Assembly (NCBI GenBank): GCA_033675265.1
Contig: JAUJYZ010001512.1
Location: 526,501 to 590,500 of the forward strand
DNA from: Actinostola sp. cb2023
Lineage: Eukaryota > Cnidaria > Anthozoa > Actiniaria > Actinostolidae
DNA length: 64,000 nucleotides
Reading direction: 5' to 3'
The translations under genes were made by a program, and so were the position numbers. Positions 49,814 to 59,114 of this stretch are shown piece after piece. Within the stretch, counting starts at the first letter, position 1, and the number at the start of each line of letters is the position of its first letter. The notes beneath the pieces are model-generated. The model was not told the origin of the DNA, searched no databases, and was given only the letters and a program-made list of their open reading frames with translations.

Positions 49814-52800
49814 GTTGTACTCAGCCAGTGCTGAGGAGGGGAGGGGTTGGGGATTGTTTTTCTTTACTAATTAATTACTGATCATTTAGGCCATACACCA
49901 GCAGCTGCAAGACACTTTAGAGGAACAAGAAAACCTTAAAATACAGATATCAGAGTACGCCAGACAAGTGTCTAGAATAGAGGAACTACTCGCACAAAAG
50001 GTACTCAACGTCCGCGTGATTCCGCACGCACGCAATACCACAGGAAGCCCATGATGTATGACATGCATTTGATTGTGTTTTAGGACCAAGAAAAAGAGGA
50101 CCTAATGGAACAATACAGAGCATTAACGTCAGAGGCTGATAGACTCGTTAGTGAGTCTAAACAACACGCAGGCCAGACTACTAGTTATCGTGTGGAGATC
50201 GCACAGAGAGAACAAAGTGAGAGAGATATAAGAGACAAAGTAAGAAGGCTGGAGCACGAAATTGACCAGGTGAGTTATATAGTCCCTGCCCCTCCCCTGG
50301 ATAGGTAAGGGTTAATACTAATGACCTCTTCATGTGATAGGATGAGATCCCTGTGTGTTAATACAAATGACCTCTTGATATGATAGGATGGGATCCCTGT
50401 GTGTTAATACTAATGACCTCTTCATGTGATAGGATGAGATCCCTGTGTGTTAATACAAATGACCTCTTGATATGATAGGATGGGATCCCTGTGTGTTAAT
50501 ACTAATGACCTCTTGATATGATAGGATGGGATCCCTGTGTGTTAATACTAACGATCTCTTGATATGATAGGATGGGATCCCTGTGTGTTAATACAAATGA
50601 CCTCTTGATATGATAGGATGGAATCCCTGTGTGTTAATACTAACGACCTCTTGATATGATACGATGGGATCCCTGTGTGTGTGATAGGATGGGATCCCTG
50701 TGTGTTAATACAAATGACCTCTTGATATGATACGATGGGATCCCTGTGTGTTAATACTAATGACCTTCATGTGATAGGATGGGATCCCTGTGTGTTAATA
50801 CTAATGACCTCTTGATATGATAGGATGGGATCCCTGTGTGTTAATACTAATGACCTCTTGATATGATAGGATGGGATCCCTGTGTGTTAATACTAATGAC
50901 CTCTTGATATGATACGATGGGATCCCTGTGTGTGTGATAGGATGGGATCCCTGTGTGTTAATACAAATGACCTCTTGATATGATACGATGGGATCCCTGT
51001 GTGTTAATACTAATGACCTCTTCATGTGATAGGATGGGATCCCTGTGTGTTAATACTAATGACCTCTTGATATGATAGGATGGGATCCCTGTGTGTTAAT
51101 ACTAATGACCTCTTGATATGATAGGATGGGATCCCTGTGTGTTAATACTAATGACCTCTTGATATGATAGGATGGGATCCCTGTGTGTTAATACTAATGA
51201 CCTCTTGATATGATACGATGGGATCCCTGTGTGTTAATACTAATGACCTCTTGATATGATAGGATGGGATCCCTGTGTGTGTTAATACTAATGACCTCTT
51301 GATATGATAGGATGGGATCCCTGTGTGTTAATACTAACGACCTCTTGATATGATACGATGGGATCCCTGTGTGTTAATACTAACGACCTCTTGATATGAT
51401 ACGATGGGATCCCTGTGTGTTAATACTAACGACCTCTTGATATGATACGATGGGATCCCTGTGTGTTAATACTAATGACCTCTTGATATGATAGGATGGG
51501 ATCCCTGTGTGTTAATACTAACGACCTCTTGATATGATAGGATGGGATCCCTGTGTGTTAATACTAATGACCTCTTGATATGATAGGATGGGATCCCTGT
51601 GTGTTAATACTAATGACCTCTTGATATGATAGGATGGGATCCCTGTGTGTTAATACTAATGACCTCTTGATACGATAGGATGGGATCCCTGTGTGTTAAT
51701 ACTAATGACCTCTTGATATGATAGGATGGGATCCCTGTGTGTTAATACTAACGATCTCTTGATATGATAGGATGGAATCCCTGTGTGTTAATACTAATGA
51801 CCTCTTGATACGATAGGATGGGATCCCTGTGTGTTAATACTAATGACCTCTTGATATGATAGGATGGGATCCCTGTGTGTTAATACTAATGACCTCTTGA
51901 TATGATAGGATGGGATCCCTGTGTGTTAATACTAACGATCTCTTGATATGATAGGATGGGATCCCTGTGTGTTAATACTAATGACCTCTTGATATGATAG
52001 GATGGGATCCCTGTGTGTTAATACTAACGATCTCTTGATATGATAGGATGGAATCCCTGTGTGTTAATACTAATGACCTCTTGATACGATAGGATGGGAT
52101 CCCTGTGTGTTAATACTAATGACCTCTTGATATGATAGGATGGGATCCCCCTGTGTGTTAATACTAATGACCTCTTGATATGATAGGATGGGATCCCTGT
52201 GTGTTAATACTAACGACCTCTTGATATGATAGGATGGGATCCCTGTGTGTTAATACTAACGATCTCTTGATATGATAGGATGGAATCCCTGTGTGTTAAT
52301 ACTAATGACCTCTTGATATGATAGGATGGGATCCCTGTGTGTTAATACTAATGACCTCTTGATATGATAGGATGGGATCCCTGTGTGTTAATACTAACGA
52401 TCTCTTGATATGATAGGATGGAATCCCTGTGTGTTAATACTAATGACCTCTTGATACGATAGGATGGGATCCCTGTGTGTTAATACTAATGACCTCTTGA
52501 TATGATAGGATGGGATCCCTGTGTGTTAATACTAATGACCTCTTGATATGATAGGATGGGATCCCTGTGTTAATACTAATGACCTCTTGATATGATAGGA
52601 TGGGATCCCTGTGTGTTAATACTAACGATCTCTTGATATGATAGGATGGGATCCCTGTGTGTTAATACTAATGACCTCTTGATATGATAGGATGGGATCC
52701 CTGTGTGTTAATACTAATGACCTCTTGATATGATAGGATGGGATCCCTGTGTGTTAATACTAATGACCTCTTGATATGATAGGATGGGATCCCTGTGTGT

Positions 52801-55800
52801 TAATACTAACGATCTCTTGATATGATAGAATGGGATCCCTGTGTGTTAATACTAATGACCTCTTGATATGATAGGATGGGATCCCTGTGTGTTAATACTA
52901 ATGACCTCTTGATATGATAGGATGGGATCCCTGTGTGTTAATACTAATGACCTCTTGATATGATAGGATGGGATCCCTGTGTGTTAATACTAACGATCTC
53001 TTGATATGATAGGATGGGATCCCTGTGTGTTAATACTAATGACCTCTTGATATGATAGGATGGGATCCCTGTGTGTTAATACTAATGACCTCTTGATACG
53101 ATAGGATGGGATCCCTGTGTGTTAATACTAATGACCTCTTGATATGATAGGATGGGATCCCTGTGTGTTAATACTAATGACCTCTTGATATGATAGGATG
53201 GGATCCCTGTGTGTTAATACTAACGACCTCTTGATATGATAGGATGGGATCCCTGTGTGTTAATACTAATGACCTCTTGATATGATAGGATGGGATCCCT
53301 GTGGAGAGAAGGTGTCGACGTACTCTCAAGGACAAACACATACCAAAACGTCAAAAACGACTCACAGTAAAACGTCATAAATGATAAACCACGTAACCTG
53401 TGCTATAAATAAATTAGCGAACTTAAAAATACTGTAAAATACATTTGAAAGATAACTAAAGATATATGGATAAATAGCAAAGAATACTCGTGGCTTCAAC
53501 CGTTAACCATTTCTTAAAATCATATCATTTTGTCTAATTAAAATTAATAAAACATACCTCAATCAGTCTCTTATCCTTCCTCGGATTAGCTCTCCACGGA
53601 CGCACATATATTACTCCTTCGTATCGTAAACTAGTTTCGCCTGTCCGGCCTCTTCAGTACACTGTACTTTACGAATTAAGTGAAATGTAAAAAATTCTGA
53701 ATTTGCATGAATGACAAACTCCACTTATGCTCAAATCCAAGAGTTGAGTAATTCATTAAAAATAAAATCATAAAGAACTTATTGAAAATCGCCGGCTCTT
53801 CTTCTTCTTATTAATAAAATATTATTAAACAATTCTCTACCCGGTGGGCCTACGTCACAATGCTGTGATTTTCGGCAGGCGAGGTCGGTCCACTATCAAA
53901 GAAAACCTTAATTATTTTTGAATGTTACAAAAAATACATAGTTTATATAAATTATAAAAAAAAGCAAACTACTAAATTAATTGATAACAATTTTTTTTTT
54001 TTAATTAATAACATTTAATCAACATGTGATTCTATTATTTAAACGTCAGTATTAAATTACTAAAATATTGAATTAACTGTTTTTCAAGTATTCACATATC
54101 TGTATCATAAAACATAATAATTTGTAATAAAAATAATAATGATGAAACTTCAGTTCTAGTGTTTACTAAGATTTCTCGTGTGATTGATTGGACGCCTAAC
54201 TTTGCTACTATGACAAACGTTATAGTTCGTAACCTACAGAAAAGACGAGGTTTTACATAACGTACAAACAAGCCTAAACCAAACACTGACTCCCTACGTA
54301 TTTTTTATTTTATAATTCCACTAAACGATGCCCGCAGAGTAGGCAAGTCTTCGGGAAGTCGGTGCAAACTATCCTTTTCTGGGAACACTAACACTTGATG
54401 TGGCCATTCCGCTTCCTATAGCAGCGCCTATTCAAGAAAACAGGGCTTGCACTAGAAGCATTTGTTTTATGCCACGCCCAATCCCCTGAACCTTGTCATT
54501 GTTCCTATAGCATGTTTCATCCACCAATGAGTACGAGATGCAAGTATCCAGTCTTACAAGATCGCTGGCTCAGATGGAGGAACAACTAAGACAAGCAAAT
54601 GAAGACAGAGTAAGTCTACTGTGATCCATATACACTATTACTAAACTACAGTCCTCTTGAAAGCCATACGAAATAACCCGTCAGAGAAGCTAGAGAGCCA
54701 TAGTATTGCACCGTAATCAGTAGAGTTGTTGAACGTAATGGTTAAACCATGCTGATATTTCTCTATGGTTTAGTAGTCTTATCTTTTCAACAGGAAAACT
54801 TATTACAAGATATATCAGCAGTCAGAGAACTTTGCAGAAAACTTGACCAGACGAGAGAGTCGTTGTCAAGGCAACTTGCAACTAAAAATCTCGACCAAGA
54901 CCAGGTAGGTCTTAAGGCCCAAACACACGATGCAACTTTTCTTGCAACGTTGCGCGCAACAAGAGTTTTTTGGGGTGTCACACGATGCAGCGTAGAACTC
55001 GATCCTACTTCTGCAACTGTTGCGCGTTGTAAGAGAAGTCGAACCTTTACACGCACTGTATACAAAACTTGTTTGATGAGAAAGGTCAACTAGAGCCTCG
55101 CGGCGAATCAAAGCTTTGGTTCCCGTCTACTCAACGTGTTGTTTGAAAACGTGCAAGGGTTGTCTACATTTACACTTCATCAGTCAGTAAGAGGTTTCTG
55201 TCATTTTCAAACAGTTGCAAGAATTATTAGAAGACGCTAAAACTGAAACAGATGGTCTTAGAAGGAAGGTAAGTTTGCAGAGCTATAGTTGCAGAGAAGT
55301 ATCGATTCGTCACAGCAGCGAAGTACGAACTCCGTTCAGACGCATGTTTAGTTAGCTAAGTCCATGTGGCAATGCTGTTGTTGTTTAATCCTGTCCACAC
55401 GGAGAGAACATCAAAGTTTCGTGATATTTACGCCGAGTACAGCCGTATATGAACACTTCAATAGTCGTGTATTATATGACGTAGGCTAGGGTTATGTTAG
55501 AGTCGTTTTCTTATGAGTTGGAAATCTACGGCACGGAGTTACGGTCACGGTACAGAATCAAAGACATTCTACGGTACCATCACCGCACGAACCGTACCGT
55601 AACTACTTCCCACTCATACGAAAACCACTCTATACACGGCACAGTCACCGCACGAACCGGTACCGTAACTACTTCCCACTCATACGAATTAAACGACTCT
55701 AGTTGTCGTGTATTGTATGAACGCAGGGTTATGTTATTGATTCTTTTCTAACTTATGTGTGAAGGTATTTGACGAAAAAGAGACAGTAAGGGGACTTGAA

Positions 55801-57602
55801 GGACTGGTCGCAAAACAACGACAAAAGGTTAGTAAACCGCGTAATTACGTCATGATATGTGACGTCATTGCGGCCATGAAAATCTCCAGGAATTGCTTGT
55901 CGTTATTGTGACAGAGTGTCTGGTATACATGGTGTAGATCTATTGTCATTATATGCGCCGAAGCGGTCGACATTTCTTACGTTAACAGCGTGTCTTTAGT
56001 GCGATTTTATGGAAACTCTGGTCCTCATTTTCAGGAATACAGCGGACGAAAATCCCTGGAAACGACTCTAGAGGAAGTAGACAGACTACGAGATAAACTA
56101 AACAAAAACGACCATGACAAGTAAGTGTAGTGTTGTACATCGTTGATATACTTACAGTACTCTTAGAGAAGGTTATATTGGTAATTAACTCTTTTTTAAC
56201 TCGTGGATCATGTAACCCACGAGTTATAGGGATGACATTGGGACAGTTTTGGCATCACTCACTCGGCTGTAACTTTCATTATATTAGCTTTTTTTTCTTC
56301 TTAAATTAATTTAGATTAATCCCATTGTAAAGCGCTATTGGGCAATTTATTGGAAATAGCGCTATATAAATAAATAAAAATTATTATTTTTATAATTATT
56401 ATTACATTACCGCTGAAGTACATTGCAGGCTCACAACTTTGGGGGAGGGGGTGGTAATCCACAAGTTGCCCAACTAGTGCCTTTGATTTTAATTCGTGCA
56501 TGTTTTATTAATAATGTTGATCAGAACAATTCAAAGACAAGAGATTGACACACTAAGGATGGCATCAGACAGACTGGAAGACGAAGTCGGGAAACTAAGA
56601 AAAAAATTGGTATCTGAAAAATATGAAAGGTAGAGTTTATGTATATAAATATATATTATTTAAAACTTGTTCTCTGTTTTGGGCTTCCTGTGGTTGACGT
56701 CACTCTAGCACCACAGGAAGCCCAGTGGAAAATAAAATACTGTAAGAACTCCTATGAAATCACTGTTCTTCTTGTGGGTTTCAGGGAAAAACTAGTACAC
56801 GAAACAAGTAGAGCTGGATCAAGTAAGTAAAGTACAACCATGTAATTCCTATATCGACACTTTGATTTAGTGTCTTTGTAGAATATCAGAGTGAGTTATT
56901 CTTGACTTTGTTGTATTAGGGTATTCCCGCAATACAGACCAGCGACTACATGCATCATTTACCAGCAGTGAATTTGCAAAAATGCAACCAAAGGATATGT
57001 CGTCACCACTGGTATCTGATGCTAGTGATTCAGGTGCACATGCGCTCTCACCCATTCATCGATACAGTGATGATGTAAGTATCTTAGTAATAATCATTGA
57101 TTATAATAATAATAATAATAATTTAATATTTATATAGCGCACTCTCCAGAATGCCCAAATGCGCTTTACATACCGGTATATAGCTAATTGCATAATCGTT
57201 GTCGGGTTGAAAACCATGAAAGCTATGACCAAAAGGAATTCTGGGAAATTAAAACTCAAATAACACTGTCAAATCATCGACTTTATCCAGACTTGTAGGA
57301 TCTCAGTTAAATAGAGCATATACCTTCAAAACTACGAGAATATTGAATATATCTGCATGTAATGTGGCTCATGAACTGATTTCCCATCCATCCTTGCGGT
57401 CTCAGCTTCTATGATTTATGATCTTCAACCCGACAACGATTATGCAATTAGCTATATACAATTCAAAAAAACTAAGAATGAGAAAGAAAAAAATATATAT
57501 CTAGATGTTAAAATATAAAGAACAATAATAAATTATATCTATAAGACTCCGATATTAACGTGACGATTTTAATTATTTCAGGATTACTCTGATGCAAGTT
57601 GA
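35808..57602 (+). CDS. CEP135: CEP135 (Bld10-type centriole cartwheel protein), 27 coding exons, 1234 aa
   Basis: Exons: 35808-36500, 37974-38102, 38191-38406, 39063-39128, 39641-39791, 39910-39986, 41109-41261, 41402-41530, 41603-41701, 41870-41932, 45133-45306, 45554-45631, 47366-47633, 47841-47995, 49141-49196, 49271-49439, 49890-50000, 50084-50269, 54511-54609, 54794-54904, 55215-55268, 55765-55827, 56035-56120, 56525-56629, 56785-56822, 56920-57074, 57582-57602. All are GT-AG and the frame closes at 3705 nt; human CEP135 is 1140 aa. The N-terminus (RKRLDQLGYRQAL, PLVEKLFSDLVHTTESLK) and EKNLHAIVETPGG are diagnostic. The rest is coiled coil with LEGGRP, ERDYYKAE, ENRRLQEDI and AVRELCRKLD landmarks. 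In animals the N-terminal part binds microtubules and CPAP and the C-terminal part binds SAS-6, linking the cartwheel to the triplets. Introns 10, 12 and 18 hold the retroelement and large arrays. Exon 19 is the least certain, since its acceptor (CCTATAG) is weak. Confidence 0.92.
38560..38799. mobile_element. Foldback MITE family B, copy 2 (CEP135 intron 3)
   Basis: GGGAGCTTAAGCAACAGACG plus TTTTTGTCAACACGGACGGC is mirrored at the right end. The outer 30 bases match copy 1 at 19893. A second small foldback follows at about 38806-38977 (TTTGAAGTGCGACC against GGTTGCACTTCAA). Confidence 0.8.
39341..39593. mobile_element. 253-bp foldback element (CEP135 intron 4)
   Basis: ACTACCGAAATCACTCGACT plus GTTAGCACTGCCAAAATAAC at the left is mirrored through to GTGATTTTGGTAGT at the right. 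The palindrome continues through GTTAACTCAC and CATTTGGAG, so the whole element folds back. Confidence 0.8.
40480..41010. repeat. ~95-bp tandem repeat, about 5 units (CEP135 intron 6)
   Basis: Units contain GGGATAACTCTATCGGTGGT, CACCCTAAGCGGTACCAAAC and ACGATTTTAAACCCTAAAAG. Weaker relatives of the GGTACC/TTTTGGGG sequence occur at 17340-17700. The preceding stretch (40170-40240) is an ATT/ATC simple repeat. Confidence 0.85.
41911..41968. repeat. First copy (left part) of a 72-bp exon-intron junction duplication
   Basis: Comprises the last 22 nt of CEP135 exon 10, its GTCAGT donor and 36 nt of intron. The copy resumes after the DIRS element at 45025-45038. The second, uninterrupted copy is 45039-45110. 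Confidence 0.85.
42626..43663 (-). CDS. DIRS-element tyrosine recombinase (345 aa)
   Basis: The protein has an N-terminal core-binding region (CQEYLRQGLAPSTRRSYASA) and a C-terminal catalytic domain. Catalytic landmarks are arginine in GFLRASEF, the HxxR pair in SHSFRIGAAT, and the tyrosine in the SNAYQLYIH segment after LGRWT. The enzyme integrates the circular retroelement DNA by strand exchange. The frame is intact and overlaps the RNase H frame by about 130 nt, so the recombinase could still be made if the element is transcribed. Confidence 0.85.
   Translation of the reverse strand: MAGVPTTCAHGQSTSSTDPEGLVMGADVSSLELRCQEYLRQGLAPSTRRSYASAQRKFTNFCHQLGKVHASGSPCPVDEWTLCLFASFLAGSIQHNSIKVYLSAVRALHIEQGLRDPLLDCPRLQRVVRGVKRVQGSARRERLPVTDKIMLVIRNSLDLATFDHCMFWAACNIGYFGFLRASEFTVPNLASFSSAQHLQVSDISVDSATQPTCLRIRNKASKTDPFRQGCFVHIGRGSTTLCAVEETLDYLVRRGNSPGPLFMRQSGLPLSRSLLTSWLRSIIEGAGIPGNFSSHSFRIGAATVAARNGVPDHLIQSLGRWTSNAYQLYIHTPSEALADVSHLLA
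43534..44230 (-). pseudogene. DIRS-element RNase H portion, separated from the RT by a frameshift
   Basis: The frame encodes RNase H motifs in order: VTADAAGSIGYGAF, AYKELFPIVIAADLWG, FRSDNEAVVAIL and HIPGIQNSVADALSR, the last with the closing histidine and aspartate. The sequence just upstream (AAKVVWPGRSF) is the usual link from the reverse transcriptase thumb, but it lies in a different frame from the reverse transcriptase. A one-base loss near 44225-44231 would explain this. The first ATG in this frame is at 44208. Confidence 0.75.
44172..44984 (-). pseudogene. DIRS-element reverse transcriptase, 5'-truncated
   Basis: Reverse transcriptase motifs are LLAKFDVEAAYRNIPVHP (motif A aspartate), LPFGLRSAPFIFN (motif B), VHYLDDFILAG (motif C, YLDD) and LPLHPKKCEG (motif D). 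Motifs 0-2 are missing. The first ~70 residues of the open frame are translated repeat sequence fused at 44772/44773. With the downstream frameshift, the enzyme is dead. Confidence 0.8.
45039..45110. repeat. Second copy of the 72-bp exon 10 junction duplication
   Basis: Repeats the last 22 nt of exon 10 (45039-45060), the GTCAGT donor (45061) and adjoining intron. It differs from the first copy by a few bases. TCTATCTGTACAG could act as an acceptor, making ACATTATACGAACAG a possible 15-nt in-phase pseudo-exon (TLYEQ). Confidence 0.85.
45632..47082. repeat. 66-bp minisatellite, about 22 copies, starting at the CEP135 exon 12 donor
   Basis: The unit begins GTATGTGACGACCAAGATTA and ends CCACAATCTAA. 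The first unit starts exactly at the exon 12 5' splice site, so every unit carries a GTATGTG donor-like sequence. Copies differ by rare single bases (CAGG for CAAG, GCGACG for GTGACG). A 452-codon minus-strand frame through it is a by-product of the 66-bp (22-codon) period. Confidence 0.95.
47074..47264. repeat. Two ~97-bp direct repeats after the 66-bp array
   Basis: CTTAGTACAACTTGTCGTCA through CCATTATTC.TCTCTAGCAT occurs twice, with a short TTTGCCACA link derived from the array unit. Confidence 0.85.
47996..49140. other. CEP135 intron 14, no gene; one foldback
   Basis: It contains a CT-rich run at 48020-48080. An imperfect foldback pairs about 48899-48935 (AGAAAGGTGATAGCAGAATG) with about 49023-49073 (its mirrored end ACCACCTTTCTC). 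Nothing else was recognised. Confidence 0.45.
49782..49812. repeat. Poly-G run of about 30 bases (CEP135 intron 16)
   Basis: Uninterrupted G run. It is a potential G-quadruplex on the sense strand of the pre-mRNA. Confidence 0.85.
50301..53303. repeat. 46-bp minisatellite, about 65 copies (CEP135 intron 18)
   Basis: The unit is TAATACTAATGACCTCTTGA followed by TATGATAGGATGGGATCCCT and GTGTGT. Common variants are TACTAACGA, TACAAATGA, GATACG and GGAATCC. Many units contain TACTAAC, identical to the branch-point consensus, about 20 nt before a TAG/GA. The array begins about 30 bp after the exon 18 donor. Confidence 0.95.
53304..54510. other. Remainder of CEP135 intron 18
   Basis: AT-rich, with no coding signal and no clear repeat structure. 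The splice acceptor of exon 19 is at its end. Confidence 0.45.
55498..55702. mobile_element. MITE family A, copy 5 (CEP135 intron 21)
   Basis: TAGAGTCGTTTTCTTATGAG at the left. The right-hand end is duplicated: ACTCATACGAAAACCACTCT at about 55614 and CATACGAATTAAACGACTCTA at the extreme right. Confidence 0.8.
56315..56385. repeat. SINE-tail-like hairpin (CEP135 intron 23)
   Basis: CATTGTAAAGCGCTATTGGG and GGAAATAGCGCTATATAAAT form a hairpin. Related sequence occurs at 22085-22130 and 57128-57172 (TATATAGCGC...GCGCTTTACA), suggesting a dispersed short element. Confidence 0.5.
57170..57462. mobile_element. ~290-bp foldback element (CEP135 intron 26)
   Basis: TATATAGCTAATTGCATAAT plus CGTTGTCGGGTTGAA at the left is mirrored by TTCAACCCGACAACGATTAT plus GCAATTAGCTATATA at the right. 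Confidence 0.8.
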
Positions 57603-57620
57603 TTGTATATGCTGAGATAA

Positions 57621-58110
57621 CAAGCTGCTGATGTACGATGTCATTCAGTGGCATGTAGTGTAAACCTTTACTACAGTAGAATGCCGTCTACAAGCTGCTG
57701 ATGTGTGATGTCATTCAGTGGCATGTAGTGTAAACCTTTACTACAGTAGAATGCCGTCTACAAGCTGCTGATGTGTGATGTCATTCAGTGGCATGTAGTG
57801 TAAACCTTTACTACAGTAGAATGCCGTCTACAAGCTGCTGATGTGTGATGTCATTCAGTGGCATGTAGTGTAAACCTTTACTACAGTAGAATGCCGTCTA
57901 CAAGCTGCTGATGTGTGATGTCATTCAGTGGCATGTAGTGTAAACCTTTACTACAGTAGAATGCCGTCTACAAGCTGCTGATGTGTGATGTCATTCAGTG
58001 GCATGTAGTGTATAAACCTTTACTACAGTAGAATGCCGTCTACAAGCTGCTGATGTGTGATGTCATTCAGTGGCATGTAGTGTAAACCTTTACTACAGTA
58101 GAATGCCGTC
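57621..58110. repeat. 70-bp minisatellite, 7 copies, in the CEP135 3' untranslated region
   Basis: The unit begins CAAGCTGCTGATGTGTGATG and ends ACAGTAGAATGCCGTCTA. It starts 19 bp after the stop codon and would lie inside the mature mRNA if the polyadenylation signals at 59035 are used. The sixth copy has a 2-bp TA insertion. Confidence 0.9.
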
Positions 58111-59034
58111 TTACAGCCACCCCATAATATATACAATAGTTCAGTCATACATAATCCACTCTGTTATACGGCCATATTTTTTTGGCCCCATTGGTGGTCA
58201 TATTAACCAGATTCCACTGTAAACAGTAGACTCATTCCCATGCAGTCATATCCAGAAGAAATCCACAGTTGACAGGACCGAGTAAAGAAGTGATCAGAAA
58301 AGAGGACAATACCAAGAAGGTTGAAAATAGGCAGCTTTTCACCAGTGAAACTTCCCTTAGAAAGGGCGTGATATCCACCTGTACCTTGACCAATCAGATA
58401 GCAGAATCACAAATACAATATTATTATAAATGTATTATAGATCATTCAGATACATACGCTTTACTATAATAACGTGATTATTCATATATAATGTAATGTG
58501 TATTAGAATACTTGCGTTGTATCCGTGAAACAAAACAAAAACATGTCAAGCAGTTTGTTTTTATTTGGTACAAAATAGTGCAAAACCACTCAACTGAGAT
58601 AACCCTACTCCAAGACAAGAAATACACAAATGAAGGTGATACAGCAAACTTGTTATACTTGAATCCATAATTTATCAAGTTGTTGAAAAAAGCATTTTTT
58701 GCTCCAAATAGTTTGTACTGTTGTCACTGATAGAATGCGAGCACTCTACACTTTACTACAATGTTGTACTTGTGAATTATTCAACAATAATTATTCATAT
58801 GTAATGTGTGTGTTATAATTACCTTGAAGTTACCAAGTAACCACTGTATTCATGACAATATTTTTTAATATATATTTTTTTTCTTTCTAGAAACTGTTTG
58901 AATTTTTATTTCAATTTTGGTGTAATTAAGTTTCCAAGTGATTTTTTTATGTAAGAATGGAATAATATAGGAGTGTATAGTTTAGTAAAAGAAAGTAAAC
59001 TGTGTTATTTATATACCTGTTTCAAATAAACAAT

Positions 59035-59047
59035 AAAGAGAATCACA
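59035..59047 (+). terminator. Paired polyadenylation signals, CEP135
   Basis: AATAAACAATAAA gives two signals at 59035 and 59042, about 1.4 kb after the CEP135 stop. I see no AATAAA closer to the stop. Confidence 0.5.
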
Positions 59048-59107
59048 TGAAAAAGTGAGAATATATTTTACTTTACAATGCATACAGAACGCAGTCATGT
59101 TTGAGTT

Positions 59108-59113
59108 TTTATT
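59108..59113 (-). terminator. Polyadenylation signal, Maf-type gene
   Basis: AATAAA on the minus strand, 1 nt past the stop codon. CEP135 transcripts ending after 59047 would terminate just before or overlap this gene's 3' end. Confidence 0.4.
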
Positions 59114-59114
59114 T

